A DNA stretch of 64,000 nucleotides from Catellatospora citrea (GTDB lineage: Bacteria; Actinomycetota; Actinomycetes; Mycobacteriales; Micromonosporaceae). The stretch spans positions 434,001-498,000 of the forward strand of contig NZ_RAPR01000001.1 of NCBI RefSeq assembly GCF_003610235.1, read 5' to 3'. The translations under genes were made by a program, and so were the position numbers. Shown here in pieces: positions 18,545-31,200 of the stretch; positions within the stretch are counted from its first letter, which is position 1; each line of letters starts with the position of its first letter. The notes below the pieces were generated by a model. It was not told where the DNA came from and searched no databases. It saw only the letters and a program-made list of their open reading frames with translations.

Positions 18545-21353
18545 CGTCGGCCGCCTGCTGGATGAGTTCGATCCGCGAGCGCATCTGCAGCTTGCTCAGC
18601 ACCCTCGACACGTGGGTCTGCACCGTGTTGCGGGACACGAACAGCTCCGCGGCGATGTCCGGGTTGGACAGGCCCTTGGCCACGAGCCGGGCGACGTGGC
18701 GTTCGCTGGGGGTCAGCGCGTCCCAGCCGTGCGCGGGGCGGCGGCGGACCGTACGGGGGCCGCGGCGGATGCCGAACGGACGCAGCCGGGCCTCGGCGCG
18801 CCGGGTCTCCCAGGTCGCACCCAGTTCGAGCCAGGTGCCCAGCGCCTCGGTGAAGGCGGCACGGGCACCGGTCTGGTCTCCCCGGCCTGCCAGCAGCACG
18901 GCCGCCTCCTCCAGCGCGAACGCGCGACGGGGCAGCCAGCCCCAGTGCTCGTACTCGCCGGCTGTCGCCAGCAGCTCCGCGGGATCGCCCGCGAGCATGG
19001 CGCGGCAGCAGCGGATCGCCAGCAGGCGGTCCGGGGCGGGATCGGGATCGGCCTCGACCGCCGCGGCGGCCGCGTCGGCGGTCGACCGGTCGCCCAGGGC
19101 CAGGGCGGCGCGGACCAGCAGGATCGCCTCGTCGCTGCGGGACGCGCGGGCCGGCCCCGGTGGCAGGTCGAGGTAGGACGCGCGCACGGCCAGGCCCGCG
19201 GTCAGGTCGCCGCCGGTCTCGGCGTGCATCGCCACGGCCTCGGCCACGACACCGAAGGCGCCCACCCACCGGGCCTGCGCGGCCGGGTCGAGGAAGCCCG
19301 CCGCGTGCAGCCTGGCGTCGGCGGTCGCGTGGTCGTCGCGGTGCATCGCGATGAGTGCCACGATGGCGTGCAGGTAGGACAATGCGGGTGTGGCCAGCAG
19401 TTCCTGGTCGGGCCGGTCGGCGTACATCACCGCGTCGTCCCAGCGACCGTACGCGTAGCAGGCCCCGGCCGCCTGGGCGAACATGATCCCCGCACGGATG
19501 CTGCCCACCTGCTCCGCCCGCACGAGCGCTTCGGCGAGCGAGGCTTCGAGCTCGTCGCGCCGCCCGTTGGCCAGCAGCCGGTGCAGGCGGTTGCCGGACA
19601 GCAGCATCTTCAGGTCGGTCGCCTCCACGTCGTCGCCGAGCGCCGCGATCGCCGCGTCGATGTGGCACAACTGGTCCGCAGCGGGCGCCAGGTAGGCGAG
19701 GGTGTTGTGCGCGTACCCGACCGCGAGCGAGTCGCCGCAGGCCAGTGCGCTGTCCAGGGCCCCGTTCGCCTCCGCCGCGGCCTCGTCGAGCCGGTCGACG
19801 AACGCCAGGATCATCGCCCGCCAGGCCTGCAGCCGCGCCTGCCACTGCGGCGGCAGCTGCCCGGCGGGGCGGGTCAGCGCGAGGGCGTGTTCGAACCGGC
19901 GCATCCGGCCCGCGGCCCGGATCGCCAGGATGCGCAGCCGGGTTTCGCGCGCCGGGTCGGCGGTGCGGTGCAGCACCTGCTCGGCGACCTGGCATGCCTG
20001 CTCGTCGCGGCCGAGCCAGAACAGGGCCAGCGCCAGCCGTGTCGACAGCGTGTCGTGCAGTTCGTCGGCGGGCACCGGTGGCGCGGTCGCCCGGACCAGC
20101 AGCTCGACGGCGACGTCGGGGGCGGCGTACAGCATGGCTTCGGGCAGCCCGGCCAGCCAGGTCAGCGCCCAGCCGTCGACCTGCCCGGAGGTCGCCAGCA
20201 GGTGCGGGGACACCTCGTCGACTCCCGCGCCGAGCTGCGCCAGCGCACGGGCGGCATGGCGGTGCAGGCCGTGCCGCACCGCCACCGGCAGCTGGTCGGC
20301 CAGCACCTGGCGGATGACGTCATGGCGGAACGTCAGCCGCTCCCCCGCCGCGGCGAGCACCCCGGCGGCCACGGCCTCCTCGGTGGCGGCGGCGAGTTCG
20401 GTCATGGGCCGGCCGCTGACCTCGCTCCAGTGGCCCGCGTCGAACTCGCGGCGCAGCAGCGCGGCCAGCCGCAGCGTGCGGACCGTCGGCTCGCTGAGCG
20501 AGTCCAGCCGCCGCGTGATCGCGGCCACCAGCGAGGGTGCGGTGGTGGTGACGTCGGCGCGCAGTTCGCGTACCGGCCCGTTGCCCTCCAGCGCCTTGTC
20601 CCGCACCAGTGCCTCGATCATCTCCCGCAGGTAGAGCGGGTTGCCTCCGGCGCGGGCCAGCTCCGCCCGCAGGCGTGGGCCCGGCAGTCCGCCGGCCAGG
20701 CGGGTGGCCAGCGCGGCCGTGTCGGCGGCGGTCAGCGGTTCCAGGTCCAGGTGGGCGCCCGGCCGTTCGCGCACCAGCGTGCGCATCCGGGCGGCGGTCG
20801 TGCGCGCGGCGACCGGGCGGCTGGTCAGCACCAGCAGCAGCGGGATCTGGTCGACCGCGCGGCTGAGCCGGTGGCACAGCAGCAGGCTCGGCTCGTCGGC
20901 CCAGTGCACGTCCTCCAGCACCAGCAGCAGCGGCTGCTCCGCGCAGAGCCGGTCCACCAGGGCCAGCATGCGCTCACCCGCGGCGAGCACCGGGTCGAGG
21001 GTGCCGGCCTGCACCGGTTCGCCGCGCAGCAGCCCGGCGATCTGCTGCCGGACCGGATCGGCCGACCCGGCACCGACGTCGAGGGCGTCGGCCATCATCC
21101 GCAGCGGGAACGCCCGCATCAGTTCGTCGCCGCTGGCGCGCAGCACCCGGCAGCCGACCGCCTGCGCGTCCCGCGTCATCGCGTCGACCAGGGCCGACTT
21201 GCCGATGCCCGGCTCGCCTTCGAGCCACGCGACGCCGCCGTGGCCGCCGGCCAGTTTCGCCACGACCTCGCGCAGCTGGGCCGCCTCCAGGTCCCGTCCG
21301 AACATTCTCGTCACAACGTGCCGCATCCCTAACTGGGCCGAATGAGCCGGCAT
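18528..21353 (-). CDS. LuxR-family AAA regulator (LAL type)
   Basis: A protein of about 941 residues. An N-terminal AAA/STAND ATPase starts at MFGRDLEAAQLREVV with Walker A GEPGIGKSALVD and Walker B LLLVLEDVHWAD. A long helical TPR-like region follows, and a C-terminal LuxR HTH (LTPSERHVARLVAKGLSNPDIA, VSRNTVQTHVSRVLSKL in part). LALs are ATP-dependent activators, often of secondary metabolism or sugar genes. The start is uncertain: ATGs at 21353 and 21326 are both plausible, and 21306 would begin at the AAA domain. It is transcribed divergently from the response-regulator gene, and the 108-bp gap contains a TGATATCA palindrome. Confidence 0.88.
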   Translation of the reverse strand: MPAHSAQLGMRHVVTRMFGRDLEAAQLREVVAKLAGGHGGVAWLEGEPGIGKSALVDAMTRDAQAVGCRVLRASGDELMRAFPLRMMADALDVGAGSADPVRQQIAGLLRGEPVQAGTLDPVLAAGERMLALVDRLCAEQPLLLVLEDVHWADEPSLLLCHRLSRAVDQIPLLLVLTSRPVAARTTAARMRTLVRERPGAHLDLEPLTAADTAALATRLAGGLPGPRLRAELARAGGNPLYLREMIEALVRDKALEGNGPVRELRADVTTTAPSLVAAITRRLDSLSEPTVRTLRLAALLRREFDAGHWSEVSGRPMTELAAATEEAVAAGVLAAAGERLTFRHDVIRQVLADQLPVAVRHGLHRHAARALAQLGAGVDEVSPHLLATSGQVDGWALTWLAGLPEAMLYAAPDVAVELLVRATAPPVPADELHDTLSTRLALALFWLGRDEQACQVAEQVLHRTADPARETRLRILAIRAAGRMRRFEHALALTRPAGQLPPQWQARLQAWRAMILAFVDRLDEAAAEANGALDSALACGDSLAVGYAHNTLAYLAPAADQLCHIDAAIAALGDDVEATDLKMLLSGNRLHRLLANGRRDELEASLAEALVRAEQVGSIRAGIMFAQAAGACYAYGRWDDAVMYADRPDQELLATPALSYLHAIVALIAMHRDDHATADARLHAAGFLDPAAQARWVGAFGVVAEAVAMHAETGGDLTAGLAVRASYLDLPPGPARASRSDEAILLVRAALALGDRSTADAAAAAVEADPDPAPDRLLAIRCCRAMLAGDPAELLATAGEYEHWGWLPRRAFALEEAAVLLAGRGDQTGARAAFTEALGTWLELGATWETRRAEARLRPFGIRRGPRTVRRRPAHGWDALTPSERHVARLVAKGLSNPDIAAELFVSRNTVQTHVSRVLSKLQMRSRIELIQQAADGDRAG

Positions 21354-21460
21354 CGCCTCCCGGACCGGACCCGGTAGGCGAATGTCACTGATATCAACGA
21401 TGTCTCGGACACGGCCCGGCAACGAAGGTGTGAAGCTCCGATAACGAGGGGGTGACCACC

Positions 21461-22177
21461 GTGACGCTGTACTCCGTCCCGAAAGCGCCTGATCTGCCCC
21501 GCGAAGACTACGGCCCGTTGCGGATCCGGGTGTTCGTCGCCGACGACAACCTGGTGATGCGGCTCGGCCTGCGTTCCATTCTGGAGACCCACGCCCGGGT
21601 CGCGGTCGTCGGCGAGGCCGCCACCGACCCGGACTCACTGCACCGGGGGCGGCGGCTCAGCCCCGACGTCATCGTGCTCGGCACCGGCCGCCACCAGCTG
21701 GAACAGAGTCTGGCCGGGGTGGCCGCGGCGGCCGCGGTGCTGGTGGTCGCCGACACCGACGAGTCGCACCAGGTCCAGCACGCGCTGCGGCTGGGCGTGA
21801 CGAGCTACCTGGTGCACGGGCAGTTCACCGCCGACGACCTGGTCAGCGCGGTGCTGTCCACCGCACGCCGGGAGCCGTTCCTGTCGCCCGGCGTGCTGAG
21901 CGGCATCGTGGGCACGTTCCGTGACGCGGCGCTGCCACAGCCCACCGTCGTCGCCCCGCCCGCCGACCACCGGCTGTCCCGGCGCGAGGCCGAGCTGATG
22001 GAGCTCATCGTGCTGGGCCGGACCAACCGGGAGATCGCCCAGACCCTGTACATCAGCGAGAAGACGGTCAAGAACCACGTCAACCACATCTACGCCAAGC
22101 TGTCCGCGCGCAACCGGGCCGAGGTCATCGCGGTGTGGCTGGGGCTGCGTGCCGCGCCGGACCGCTTCGCGGCCTGA
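21461..22177 (+). CDS. NarL/LuxR response regulator with atypical receiver
   Basis: A 238-residue protein when started at the GTG at 21461 (GAGGGGG eight bases upstream); a GTG at 21452 is also possible. The receiver domain keeps the acidic pair (FVADDN) but the strand-3 phospho-acceptor is lost: the sequence reads PDVIVLGTG with Gly where Asp should be (about residue 74), and the usual strand-5 Lys is His (SYLVHG). The C-terminal HTH is normal NarL type (LSRREAELMELIVLGRTN, ISEKTVKNHVNHIYAKL). It probably acts without phosphorylation. No histidine kinase is adjacent. It converges on the giant gene, with only 34 bp between their ends. Confidence 0.9.
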   Translation: MTLYSVPKAPDLPREDYGPLRIRVFVADDNLVMRLGLRSILETHARVAVVGEAATDPDSLHRGRRLSPDVIVLGTGRHQLEQSLAGVAAAAAVLVVADTDESHQVQHALRLGVTSYLVHGQFTADDLVSAVLSTARREPFLSPGVLSGIVGTFRDAALPQPTVVAPPADHRLSRREAELMELIVLGRTNREIAQTLYISEKTVKNHVNHIYAKLSARNRAEVIAVWLGLRAAPDRFAA

Positions 22178-22211
22178 GCCGTGGGAGGTCTGATCCGGCG
22201 TCTCGGGTGGT

Positions 22212-25200
22212 TCAGTCCTGGCTGAGCGACGACGCCTGTCCGATCAGGTCGTCGAGCCGGGCCTCGATCTCGCCGATGGTGAGCGTGGTGCCGGTTGCTC
22301 CGGGGTTGAGCAGCCGGGTGGCGTCGGCGAGCAGGGTGGTGATCTCCAGTTCGAGCGTCCGGTCCGCCACGCCGGGGTCGGCCCCGGCGTTGGCCCGGAC
22401 CGACTCGGCAAGTTCGTTCAGCGCCTGCCGGACCGCGTTGACCCGCACCCGCAGCAGCGAATACTGCCCCATCCCGCTGGCCCCGTGAGCGGGGCCGATC
22501 TGCTCGCCCGCCAGGAACGCCGCCCAGCGTACGAGCGTCTGGCCGGTCCCGGCGAACAGGACGCCGCCGTCGACGCGCCACGGTCCCGCCGCCACCAGGA
22601 AGATCGTCTCCGGTTGGCGGTCGGACAGCTCCTGGATCTGCTCGCGCAGGTCGGCGCCGGTCTGATCAGCCGCGATGAGCACCACCCGGGGTTCGCCGCC
22701 CACCGGGGCGGTCGCCGCACCGGTGGCCGCCGCGACCAGCACCGCCGGGTCGAGGCCGGGCGCGGCGAGCAGCACGGTCGTGTCGGCGAGCGCTGTCAGC
22801 GCGGTGACCTGCGCGCCGAGGTCGCCAGGCACGGCCGGGGTGTCCTGCGGTGGCAGCACCGCCAGCACCGACGGCCGGTTCGTGTCGTGCCAGGTGTGCG
22901 CGGTGCGGCCCTGGCCGTCCGGCTCGCCGATCGGCTGGAAGCTGCCGCCGACGGGCGGAGGCGGCACCGTCAGCAGGATCGTCGGGATCAGCGGCGCGCC
23001 CGAGGATCCGGACGACGTCGACGGGACGGCCGGCAGGTCCTCGCTGAGCACGGTGACCACGGGCGAGGCCGCCGGCCTGGGCGGGGTCGGTGACACGCTC
23101 GGGGACAGCAGGCTGCCGAGCGTCGACGTCGTGGCGGCGAGGAGCGACGTGGTCGGGATCAGCGGCCCGGTCGGGATCAGCGGCCCGGTCGGCAGCGACG
23201 GGGGTGGGCTGAGCGACGGGAGTGGACTGAGCGGTGCGGCAGGGCTGAGCGGCGTGGTCGCGACGGTGGTGTCGGCCGTGGTCACCGTGATCGGCGGCAC
23301 CACGGCCGAGGTGGTGGTCGTCGACACGACCGGCGGTGGCGGGACCGCCGCGCCGGACCGGGTGAACCGCAGCGGCGGGCGCGGGGCCGCCGGCGGCGGG
23401 GGTGGGGGTGCTGCCGGGATGGGCGGTTGGCCGGTGCCCGTCCCCTGGTCGGCGGGCCGGGGACGCCGGGGGTCCGGTGGCGGCGGGGCGAGGTTGAGCC
23501 CGCGCCCATGGCCGATCACCGCTGCCGTGTGGATCGCGGCGGCTCGGCCGTCGTCGGCGAGCGCCTCCATGACGTCGATGAGTGGCGCGGGGTCGTTCAG
23601 CGCCTGCATGACCTGGTCCCACAGGGGTGCGTGTGGATCGACGTGGGCGAACCTGGTGGTGATGGGGTCCGTGGTGGCCAGCCCGAGGGTCCACCACCGC
23701 ACGATGTCGGCGGCGCGGTCGGCGAGCGCCTGGACTCGGTCGCCGAATCTGTCCTCCAATGCCTCCATACGCTGCTGTGCGGCGCGCACGTGGGCGTCAT
23801 GGGCCAGTCGTTCGCGTACCGCCTGCTCGAAGGTCTGTCGCAGGGTCCAGGAGTCGCGGTAGAGATCGGCGAGGTCGTCCGGGGCCAGCGGGTGTGCCGC
23901 CAGGTCGCGGGTCAGGTCCGCGGGCAGGTGGGCGGTGGCGGAGGCGGCCGTCTCCGGCCGGCCTTCGGCGTCGGTGCGGTAGACCCGGCCGGTCGGGTCG
24001 CTGCGGTGCCGGATCACCTCGCCGTCGGCCGCGGTGTGCTCGACCATGATGTGGCGGCCGAGCTCGCGGGCCAGCTGGCGGGTGGTGTGCACGGGGTCCA
24101 GTGCCAGCACCGAGGCCCGCGGCGGCAGCGCGGCCGGCCCGACCACGGTGCGGCCCTCCGGCACCGGCAGGGTGGCGTTGACCCAGTTGATGACCTCGGT
24201 GGTGCGGGTCTCCCACTCCGTCACGAGGGCGCTGTTGTTGGCGCTGGGGTCGACGGCGAAGGCGGGCGCGTCGAGCCACTGCCGGTAGGACTCCAGGGCG
24301 TTCTGCAGCTGGTCGGCTGCCGCCTGCTGGGCGGGGTCGGCGCGCAGCCGGTCGAGCTGGTCCTGCATCCGCTGGGCGAGCGTGTGCTGCCGCGACCAGT
24401 CGAGCACGGCGCGGTAGGTCTCGTGGACGCGCTGTGCCTCGCTGCTGGTGAGCACGACGGGCCGGGTGTCGCGGGGGCGGTCGGCGGCCAAGTGCGAGCC
24501 CGGCGGCTGGTGCGCCAGGTTGGTCAGGTTGCGGGCGTCGCGGCGAAGCTGATCGCGCAGCGCGCCTGCCACGTTGCCGGCGGCCTGGGCCGCGGGCATC
24601 CCGCGGTCGGCCGCGGCGGCGAGGTGCTGGTCGAGGTTCGCCCGCGGGGCCCAGGGCGGCAGCGGGGACCAGGACACGGGGTCGTCGGCGGGCACGGCCG
24701 CCGCCCGGCGCTCGTCCAGCCGCCGCTGCAGCTCGATCATCTCGTCGACGAACAGTTCCATGTAGACGTCGCCGGTCACCGGGTCGCTGTGGAACGTGCC
24801 GGTCGGCACCGCGGGGCCGAACAGCTCCTGGTGTACGCGGTGGGCGGTGAACGTGGCCAGCGCCCGCATGCGTACCAGGTACACCGGGCCCTGCTGTTTG
24901 AGGTGCTGCTCGCGCCGGTAGTTGCCGGTGCCTGCGGCGTTCTGCCCGCGCGGGGCCAGGCGGGCCGCACTGGTGCCCTCGTTGGCCTTGTTCGTGCCCC
25001 AGGCGTCGTCGGCGTGCGCGGGGTCGTTGACACTGACGACGTCCTTCTGCCCGATCCCGCCGTCGAGGGTGGCCGCCCAGACGTCGCTGGACATGCCCGC
25101 GGTGGTGCCGGTCTGGTGCTTGGCGTAGCGGCCGGTGCCCGTCGCGTCGACGATCTCGGAGATGATCTCCATGTCGAACACTTCGGCGTGCATGTCCAGG

Positions 25201-28200
25201 GCGACCCGGTCGCTGGAGTGGCCGGGCAGGAACAGGTCCTCGGCGACGCGGTAGCCCTCCGGCCGCAGCGCCTCGGGCAGGTGGTTGGTCAGGTGCGAGC
25301 GCGACAGCAGCACCGGCAGCGCGATGCTGCCCCGGTAGCGGGCACTGTCGGCGCCGCTGCCCAGGGCACGGGCGAGCAGCTGCCGGGCGACGGGCAGGGC
25401 GTCGTCGAGCAGCACCGCGGTCAGGTACGCGTCACCGGGCAGGGGCGGCACCGGCGTCAGGTCGGGCAGCCGCGACGGTCCGGCGATCGGGGGCGTCTCG
25501 GCCAGCCCGCGCGGCACCTTGAGCTCGACGGTCCCGGTCCGCTCGGCGGTGACCGGGGCGTGGTGGCGGGCCATACGGCGGTAGGCGCGCATCGCCATCG
25601 TGTTGAGGATCCGGCCGACCATGTCGAGGCGGTGCACGTCGACGGTGATCCGGTGCGGGAACCGCACGCGGTAGTGGCCGCTCCAGTCGTACACGGTCTG
25701 CTCGGTCGTGCCGACGGTCGCGATGCCGGTGCGGCGGCTGTTGCCCTCGGCCATGCCGATCGACGGGCCGCCCGAGGTGCCGTGCTCGCCGGTGAACCCG
25801 ACCTTGCCCGCGGTGTACGACCGTGAGCCGTCGCGGCTGGCGTTGGTGCTGTGCTGGACGTAGCCGTGCCCGTAGTTCTCCACGCCGGACTCGGCGATGA
25901 ACGAGCGCACCTGGGGCGGGCCGTCGATCTCGAACCGCAGGTTGATCGCGACCACGTCGGAGGTGGCCCAGCCGACCGGGTTGAACAGGTAGATCCACAC
26001 GCCTTCGGTGTGCATCATGTCCTCGTAGAGGGCGTGGTCGCGGCCCCCGGCGAGCATGCCCTGCAGGGTGTCGATGCCGCCCTGCAGCCGGCCGATGTTG
26101 CGCCCGGTGTCGGTCCAGACCTCGGGGCGGCGGCCGAGCAGTCCCGGGGCGGCGCGTTCGACGGCCTCGAAGACGGTGGTGAACAGGTCGGTCTGGCGGC
26201 CGTCGACGGTGGGGTCGAGCGTCGCGCCGGCCACCGCGGCATGGCCGAGCGCGCGCGGTCCGGGGCGGGTCAGGTACTCGGGCACCCCGACGTTGGCGAA
26301 CGCGTCGGCGGGATCGCGCAGTTGCAGGTTCATCTGCTCGGTGGTGAACTGCGCGGTGAACGCGTCGCGCACGTCCTGGTCGACGACCGGGTTCTGCAGC
26401 GTGTCGTGCCGGGTCCGCAGGTCCAGCGCGAGCGCGCGGCGGCGCACGTCGCCGGGGGCCGGGACCGCGGCGGGCTGGGCGGGTGCGGGAGCCGGGACCG
26501 CGGCCGGGACCGCGGCGGGAGCCGGAGCCTGGGCGGCCTGGGCAGCGGCGGTGCTTTCGCGCTGCCAGCGGGTGAGCACGGCGGCCACGGTGTCACCGGG
26601 CAGCACGAGCTCACCTCGCTGCCACCGGGTCATCGCGTCGAGCACCTGGGCGTCGTTCAGCGGCACCCGGTTCTCGCCGTAGCGGGCCAGCGCCTCGGGT
26701 TCGGACAGCAGGTAGATCATTCGGCGGCGGTCGATGTTCCTGGTGTCGGTGTGCATCTTGGCGCCGATGACGGGCGCGTTGCCGGCCTTCACGGCGACGA
26801 TCTTTCCCTGGCGCTCGTACGAGGCGCGCACGACGAGGTCGACCCAGGTCTCGAAGGCGTACGCCCGGTGGAAGTCCAGGTCCAGGAACTCTTTGGCGCC
26901 CGTACGCCCGTTGGTCTGCGACTTCGACCAGCCCCAGTGCTGACTGGCCCCGAACTCGGGTCCGACGTCGGTGAGCCCCTCGGCCTTCGGGTTGCCGCCG
27001 ACCCCGAAGGTGAGCTTCTCCAGGGTGATGCCGTCGCTGGCGTTCTTGCTCGTGGAGGCCTCGGACAGCTGCAGTTTGATCAGGCCGAGCACGTACTTGT
27101 CGGCGGTGGCGCCGACGAAGGTGCTGTCGCCCATGGTGCCGGAGACGGCCATGGTGCCGTGCTCGTCGGCGACCAGGTGGGCCTTGAACAGCGTGTCGGT
27201 CGCGTACAGGTGCTGCATGATCTCCTTGGCGTGGGCGCCCAGGCTGATGGTCCCGCCGAAGTTGGACACCTCCTCGTCCGTGGCCCGGCCGGGCCCGGTC
27301 AGCCGCGGCAGCAGCTCGCGCAGTGCCGGCACCACCCCGGTGGTGTCGAAGTAGGAGATCACGGCCTGGTCCAGCACACCCGCGTCGGTGGGCTGGGACG
27401 GCCCCGGCTCCATGGTCGGCGAGTTGAACGCGGGAGGCAGGTGCACCACCGCCAGGTGATCCCGCAGCGGGACCGGGGCGAACTCCCGGGTGCCGTCGTC
27501 GTACTCCACCCTGACCCGGAAGCGGCTGGGCAGCCGGAACTCGTCCAGCTGCCCCGGGTATTCCAGCAGCTCGGGACGGTTGGACAGCAGGCCGACGTTC
27601 TGCCTGGCGCCGGCGCCGCGCTGGTACTCCACCCCGCCGCGGGCGAACTGGCCCACCGGGATGTCCTTGATCCCGCCGCTGACCTTGGCGCCTACCACGA
27701 ACTCGCGGCCGCCACCGACGCCCTGGCCGGCGTTGTCCATGCCCATCCCGAGGTTGACCATGTGGTACTCGTCGGTGCGTCGGACGAAGTGGACCGAGGT
27801 CCCGTCGGGCTTGGTCGCACCGGCGTACTGCTCGGCGCTCAGCGTGACCCGGGCGCTGCGCACGTGGCCGCGCTTGTCGCGGTGCCGCAGGGTGAAGGTG
27901 ACCCCGTCCTGGTGCAGGCTGTTGTAGTGCGAGTCCAGCCCGTTGCCGGAGACCATCTTGTTCACCAGTTCGAGGTTGTCGAGCTGGCTGTCCAGTCCGG
28001 CCTTGCGGGTCCAGTCGACCGCGTCCTCGCCGGTGTGGAACGGACGGTCGGCGTCGGGCGGCAGGAAGCCGCTGTCGCGCAGCTCCGGCAGCAGGAAGCC
28101 CCGCAACTCGTCGACGGCCGACTGCTCGACCCGGACGAGGCCCTGCCCGATGCCGCGCCCCGCGGCCACGTGCCGCGGCAGTGGCATCGCCCGGGGCGCG

Positions 28201-31200
28201 CCCGGCAGGTGGTCGGTGTTGCGCAGCAACCGAGGATCGAACGGCACGGTGGGCACGGCCGGCACCGCGGCGGCGGGACCGGTCGCCGCAGCGGCGGCGG
28301 CCGCGGCTTTCAGCTGGTCCTGGAGCGCCTTCGGCAGCGCCGCCTGGTCGACGGTGAACCCGTGCGCGAACGCGTCGGGCTCCGGAATGCGCAGCAGCGC
28401 GCTGCCGGGCACCCATGCGGTCGGCTGCGCCACCACGTCGGGGTTGGCCCGGACCGCGACGGTGGCCCGGAACTGGAATCCGACGTGGTATCCGCCGGTG
28501 AAGCCGGTGTAGCGCGCCACGTGCACCCACAGCCCGGCCCGGCCCGCGCTCGCGTTGTCGAAGTTGTGCCAGTTGAAGCCCGCGTACAGGCCGGGGCCGA
28601 GGCTCAGCCACGGCAGCGGCACCAGGTCGACGTCGAAGGTGCCCTTGACGCCGCTGGTGTTGCGCACGGACTGGCCGCCGCTGTTACCCGCGATCGCTGT
28701 GGCGATCTTCTCGACGTGGGCCTTGTCGCTCGTGCTGCCCACCCGCACGGTGCCGTCGGCCAGCCGCTGGCCGTGCACGGCGACCTCGGCCACCACACGC
28801 CCGCGCTCGTGCAGCGTGAAACGATAACCGCCGGGATCGTTGACCGCCGTGTCCAGGTGCGCGTCCAGGTTGGACAGCTTCTGCAGCAGCTCCTTGCGGG
28901 TGTCACCGCCGATCTCCATGGCGAGGCCGCCCTCGCGCAGCTCGCTGACGATGTCGTCGGCCAGCGCGGGCAGGCCGGTGATGCCGGAGGCGAAGTACGT
29001 GGCCGGGATCCGCGCGGCCATGCGGTCGTACTCGGCCCGCTCCGGGGTGCCCGCCGGGGGTATGGCCGCCTTGACCTGCGGGCCGGCGGTCGCCAGGTTG
29101 TGCTCGGCGACGGCGAGGATCAGCTGCTCCGCCGACGTGCTGGCGACGTTGTGCACCCCGGTCTGGTGCCACGCCTGCGCCGGGTCGGTGCGCACCTGGA
29201 AGCTCCAGCCGGGCTCCAGCGCGAGCAGCGTGGAGTCGGCCCGGGTGTCCTCGACGTGCCCGCCCTCGGCGTCCTTGATGTATCCGGTGCTGCGGGTGGT
29301 GATGTTGGCCGCGCCTGAGATCGAGAAGCCCAGCTTGGCGACCTGCAGCACGACCGGGTCCAGGCCCAGGGCGATGCCCGCGGCCAGCGTCAGCCGCAGT
29401 GCGCCGGCCTGCCCGGACTGGCCCTGCGAGTGGGCTCCGGTCTGGAACACGCCGTTGGTGGCCTGGTTGGCGTGGTAGCGGCCCTTGTCCGGGGCCCGGC
29501 CGGCCAGGGTGTCGGTGGACGTGGCCGGCGCGGGCCGATCGTAGGAGCCGGCCGGGTTGCCCAGCTCGCTCGCCTGGCCCAGGGTCAGCTTGACCAGCAC
29601 CTCGACCCCGCCGAGCGTCACCACGTAACCGCTGGCGCCGACCACGTACCGGTAGTTGCTGAGCAGCAGTTGCGGCAGCGCGGTCCACTCGGCGGCGGTG
29701 ACCTCGACCCCGGTCCCCGCCACCGCGTCCTGCAGCGACCGGACCAGGTCGGTCATGAGCGGAAGGCCCGCTCGCGGAATGCCGATGCTGTGGGTCAGCG
29801 GGTCCACCGCGATCGGGGTGACCGTCAGCGGCGGTGCGGTGACCACCGGCTCCGGCGGTGGCGGCGGCGGGAGGGTGTCCGGCCGGTCCTGCGGCGTCTT
29901 CGAGGTCGAGGCGACCTTGTCGTCCGAGGCCAACGCCTCCGGGAACACCGGCGGCAGCGGCGGGATCGGTGGCGGGGTGGGGATTCGCGGCGGTGTCGGC
30001 GGCAACTGCGGTGAGGGCGGCACCTGCGGCGAAGGTGGCAGTTGCGGTGAGTGCGGCAGTGGCGAAGCCGGCAGCGGCGAGTGCGGCAGCTGCGGCGACG
30101 GCGACGGCGATGACGGAACCGGCCGGGTCGGCGGAACCGGCGGGACGGGCGGCGGCGGGACGGGCGCGAACTCGGCACCCGTGGTGCTCTCGTCGGTGTC
30201 GGTGAGCAGCGAGTCCGTGGACGGGTTCGGCAGGGTCGGCTCGGCCGGGGCGGGCGCGCGCCGCACCACGCGGCCCGACAGGTCCGCGGCCACCGACACC
30301 GTCGCCATGGTGTGCCCGCCCGCGGTCACCACCAGGTGCACGGTGGGCGCCGTCGCCGGGTCCAGGCCCGCGGGGGTGAACTCCTGCACGGTCGCGGGCT
30401 GCATCAACACCACGCGGACCCCGAACAGCTCGGCGAGGCTCTTGACCAGGCCCTCGGCCACCAGCGGCGGCGCGGCCTGCCCGGTCGTGCCCAGCTGCTC
30501 CACCCAGGACACCTGCAGCCCGATCCGCTCGCCGAGCCCGGCCGGGTCGGCGTTCATCAGCGGCCAGGCGTTGCCGCTGGTCGCCAGGTCGGCCAGCAGC
30601 AGGGCGGCGAACGCCGACCGCAGCCGTTCCGGATCGGACCGCACCAGCCCGGCCAGGCGGCCGCCGCCGTACGCGCCCTCCTGCCGCAGTGCCTCGAAGA
30701 ACGATTCCGGACCGGCCTGGTTCGCCACGGCGGCGAGCCCCCGGTCGGCCAGCGCCTGCCGCTGCTCCTGGGTCAGCGCGTCCGGGTCGGTCGGGTCCGT
30801 CGTCGCCGGCGCGGGCGTCCACTGCACGGCGGCGGGGTCACGCGCCGGTGGCGGCGGCTGCTGGGCGACCGCGTCCCGCACGGTCTGCAGCACCGGTGCC
30901 AGCCCTGGACCTGCCACCGGCTGCCGGCCAGGCAGCAGCGCGTCGCGCAGCCGTCCGGACAGCTCGGTGGGCGTCGGCAGCACCGGATCCGGCCGGCCCG
31001 CGAGGTCGCGCAGCAGGTGGTCGAGATCGGTGAACGCCGCCTCGTCGGCCAGCACCCCGTCAGCCGGGACCGCTTCGAGCAGCCGGGCGCCGCCGTTGGC
31101 GGCGAACACCGCCGGCGCCGCGTCGAACGGCAACGTGGCCAGCAGGACGCCCCGATGGTCCGCGACGACCACGACGGGCGAGGAGCCCTCCGCCACCGGT

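Noticed and set aside
17376..21332. Long plus-strand open frame (1318 codons) opposite the LAL gene
   Set aside because: The minus-strand frame carries Walker A and LuxR HTH motifs; this one is Gln/Arg/Gly-rich without motifs.
22212..24000. Known toxin domain at the C-terminus of giant protein 1
   Set aside because: No motif of nuclease, deaminase, ADP-ribosyltransferase or NAD-glycohydrolase toxins could be recognised in the last 300 residues.
25851..29318. Plus-strand frame of 1155 codons inside giant gene 1
   Set aside because: Val/Gly/His-rich shadow of the giant frame, without a credible start or motif.
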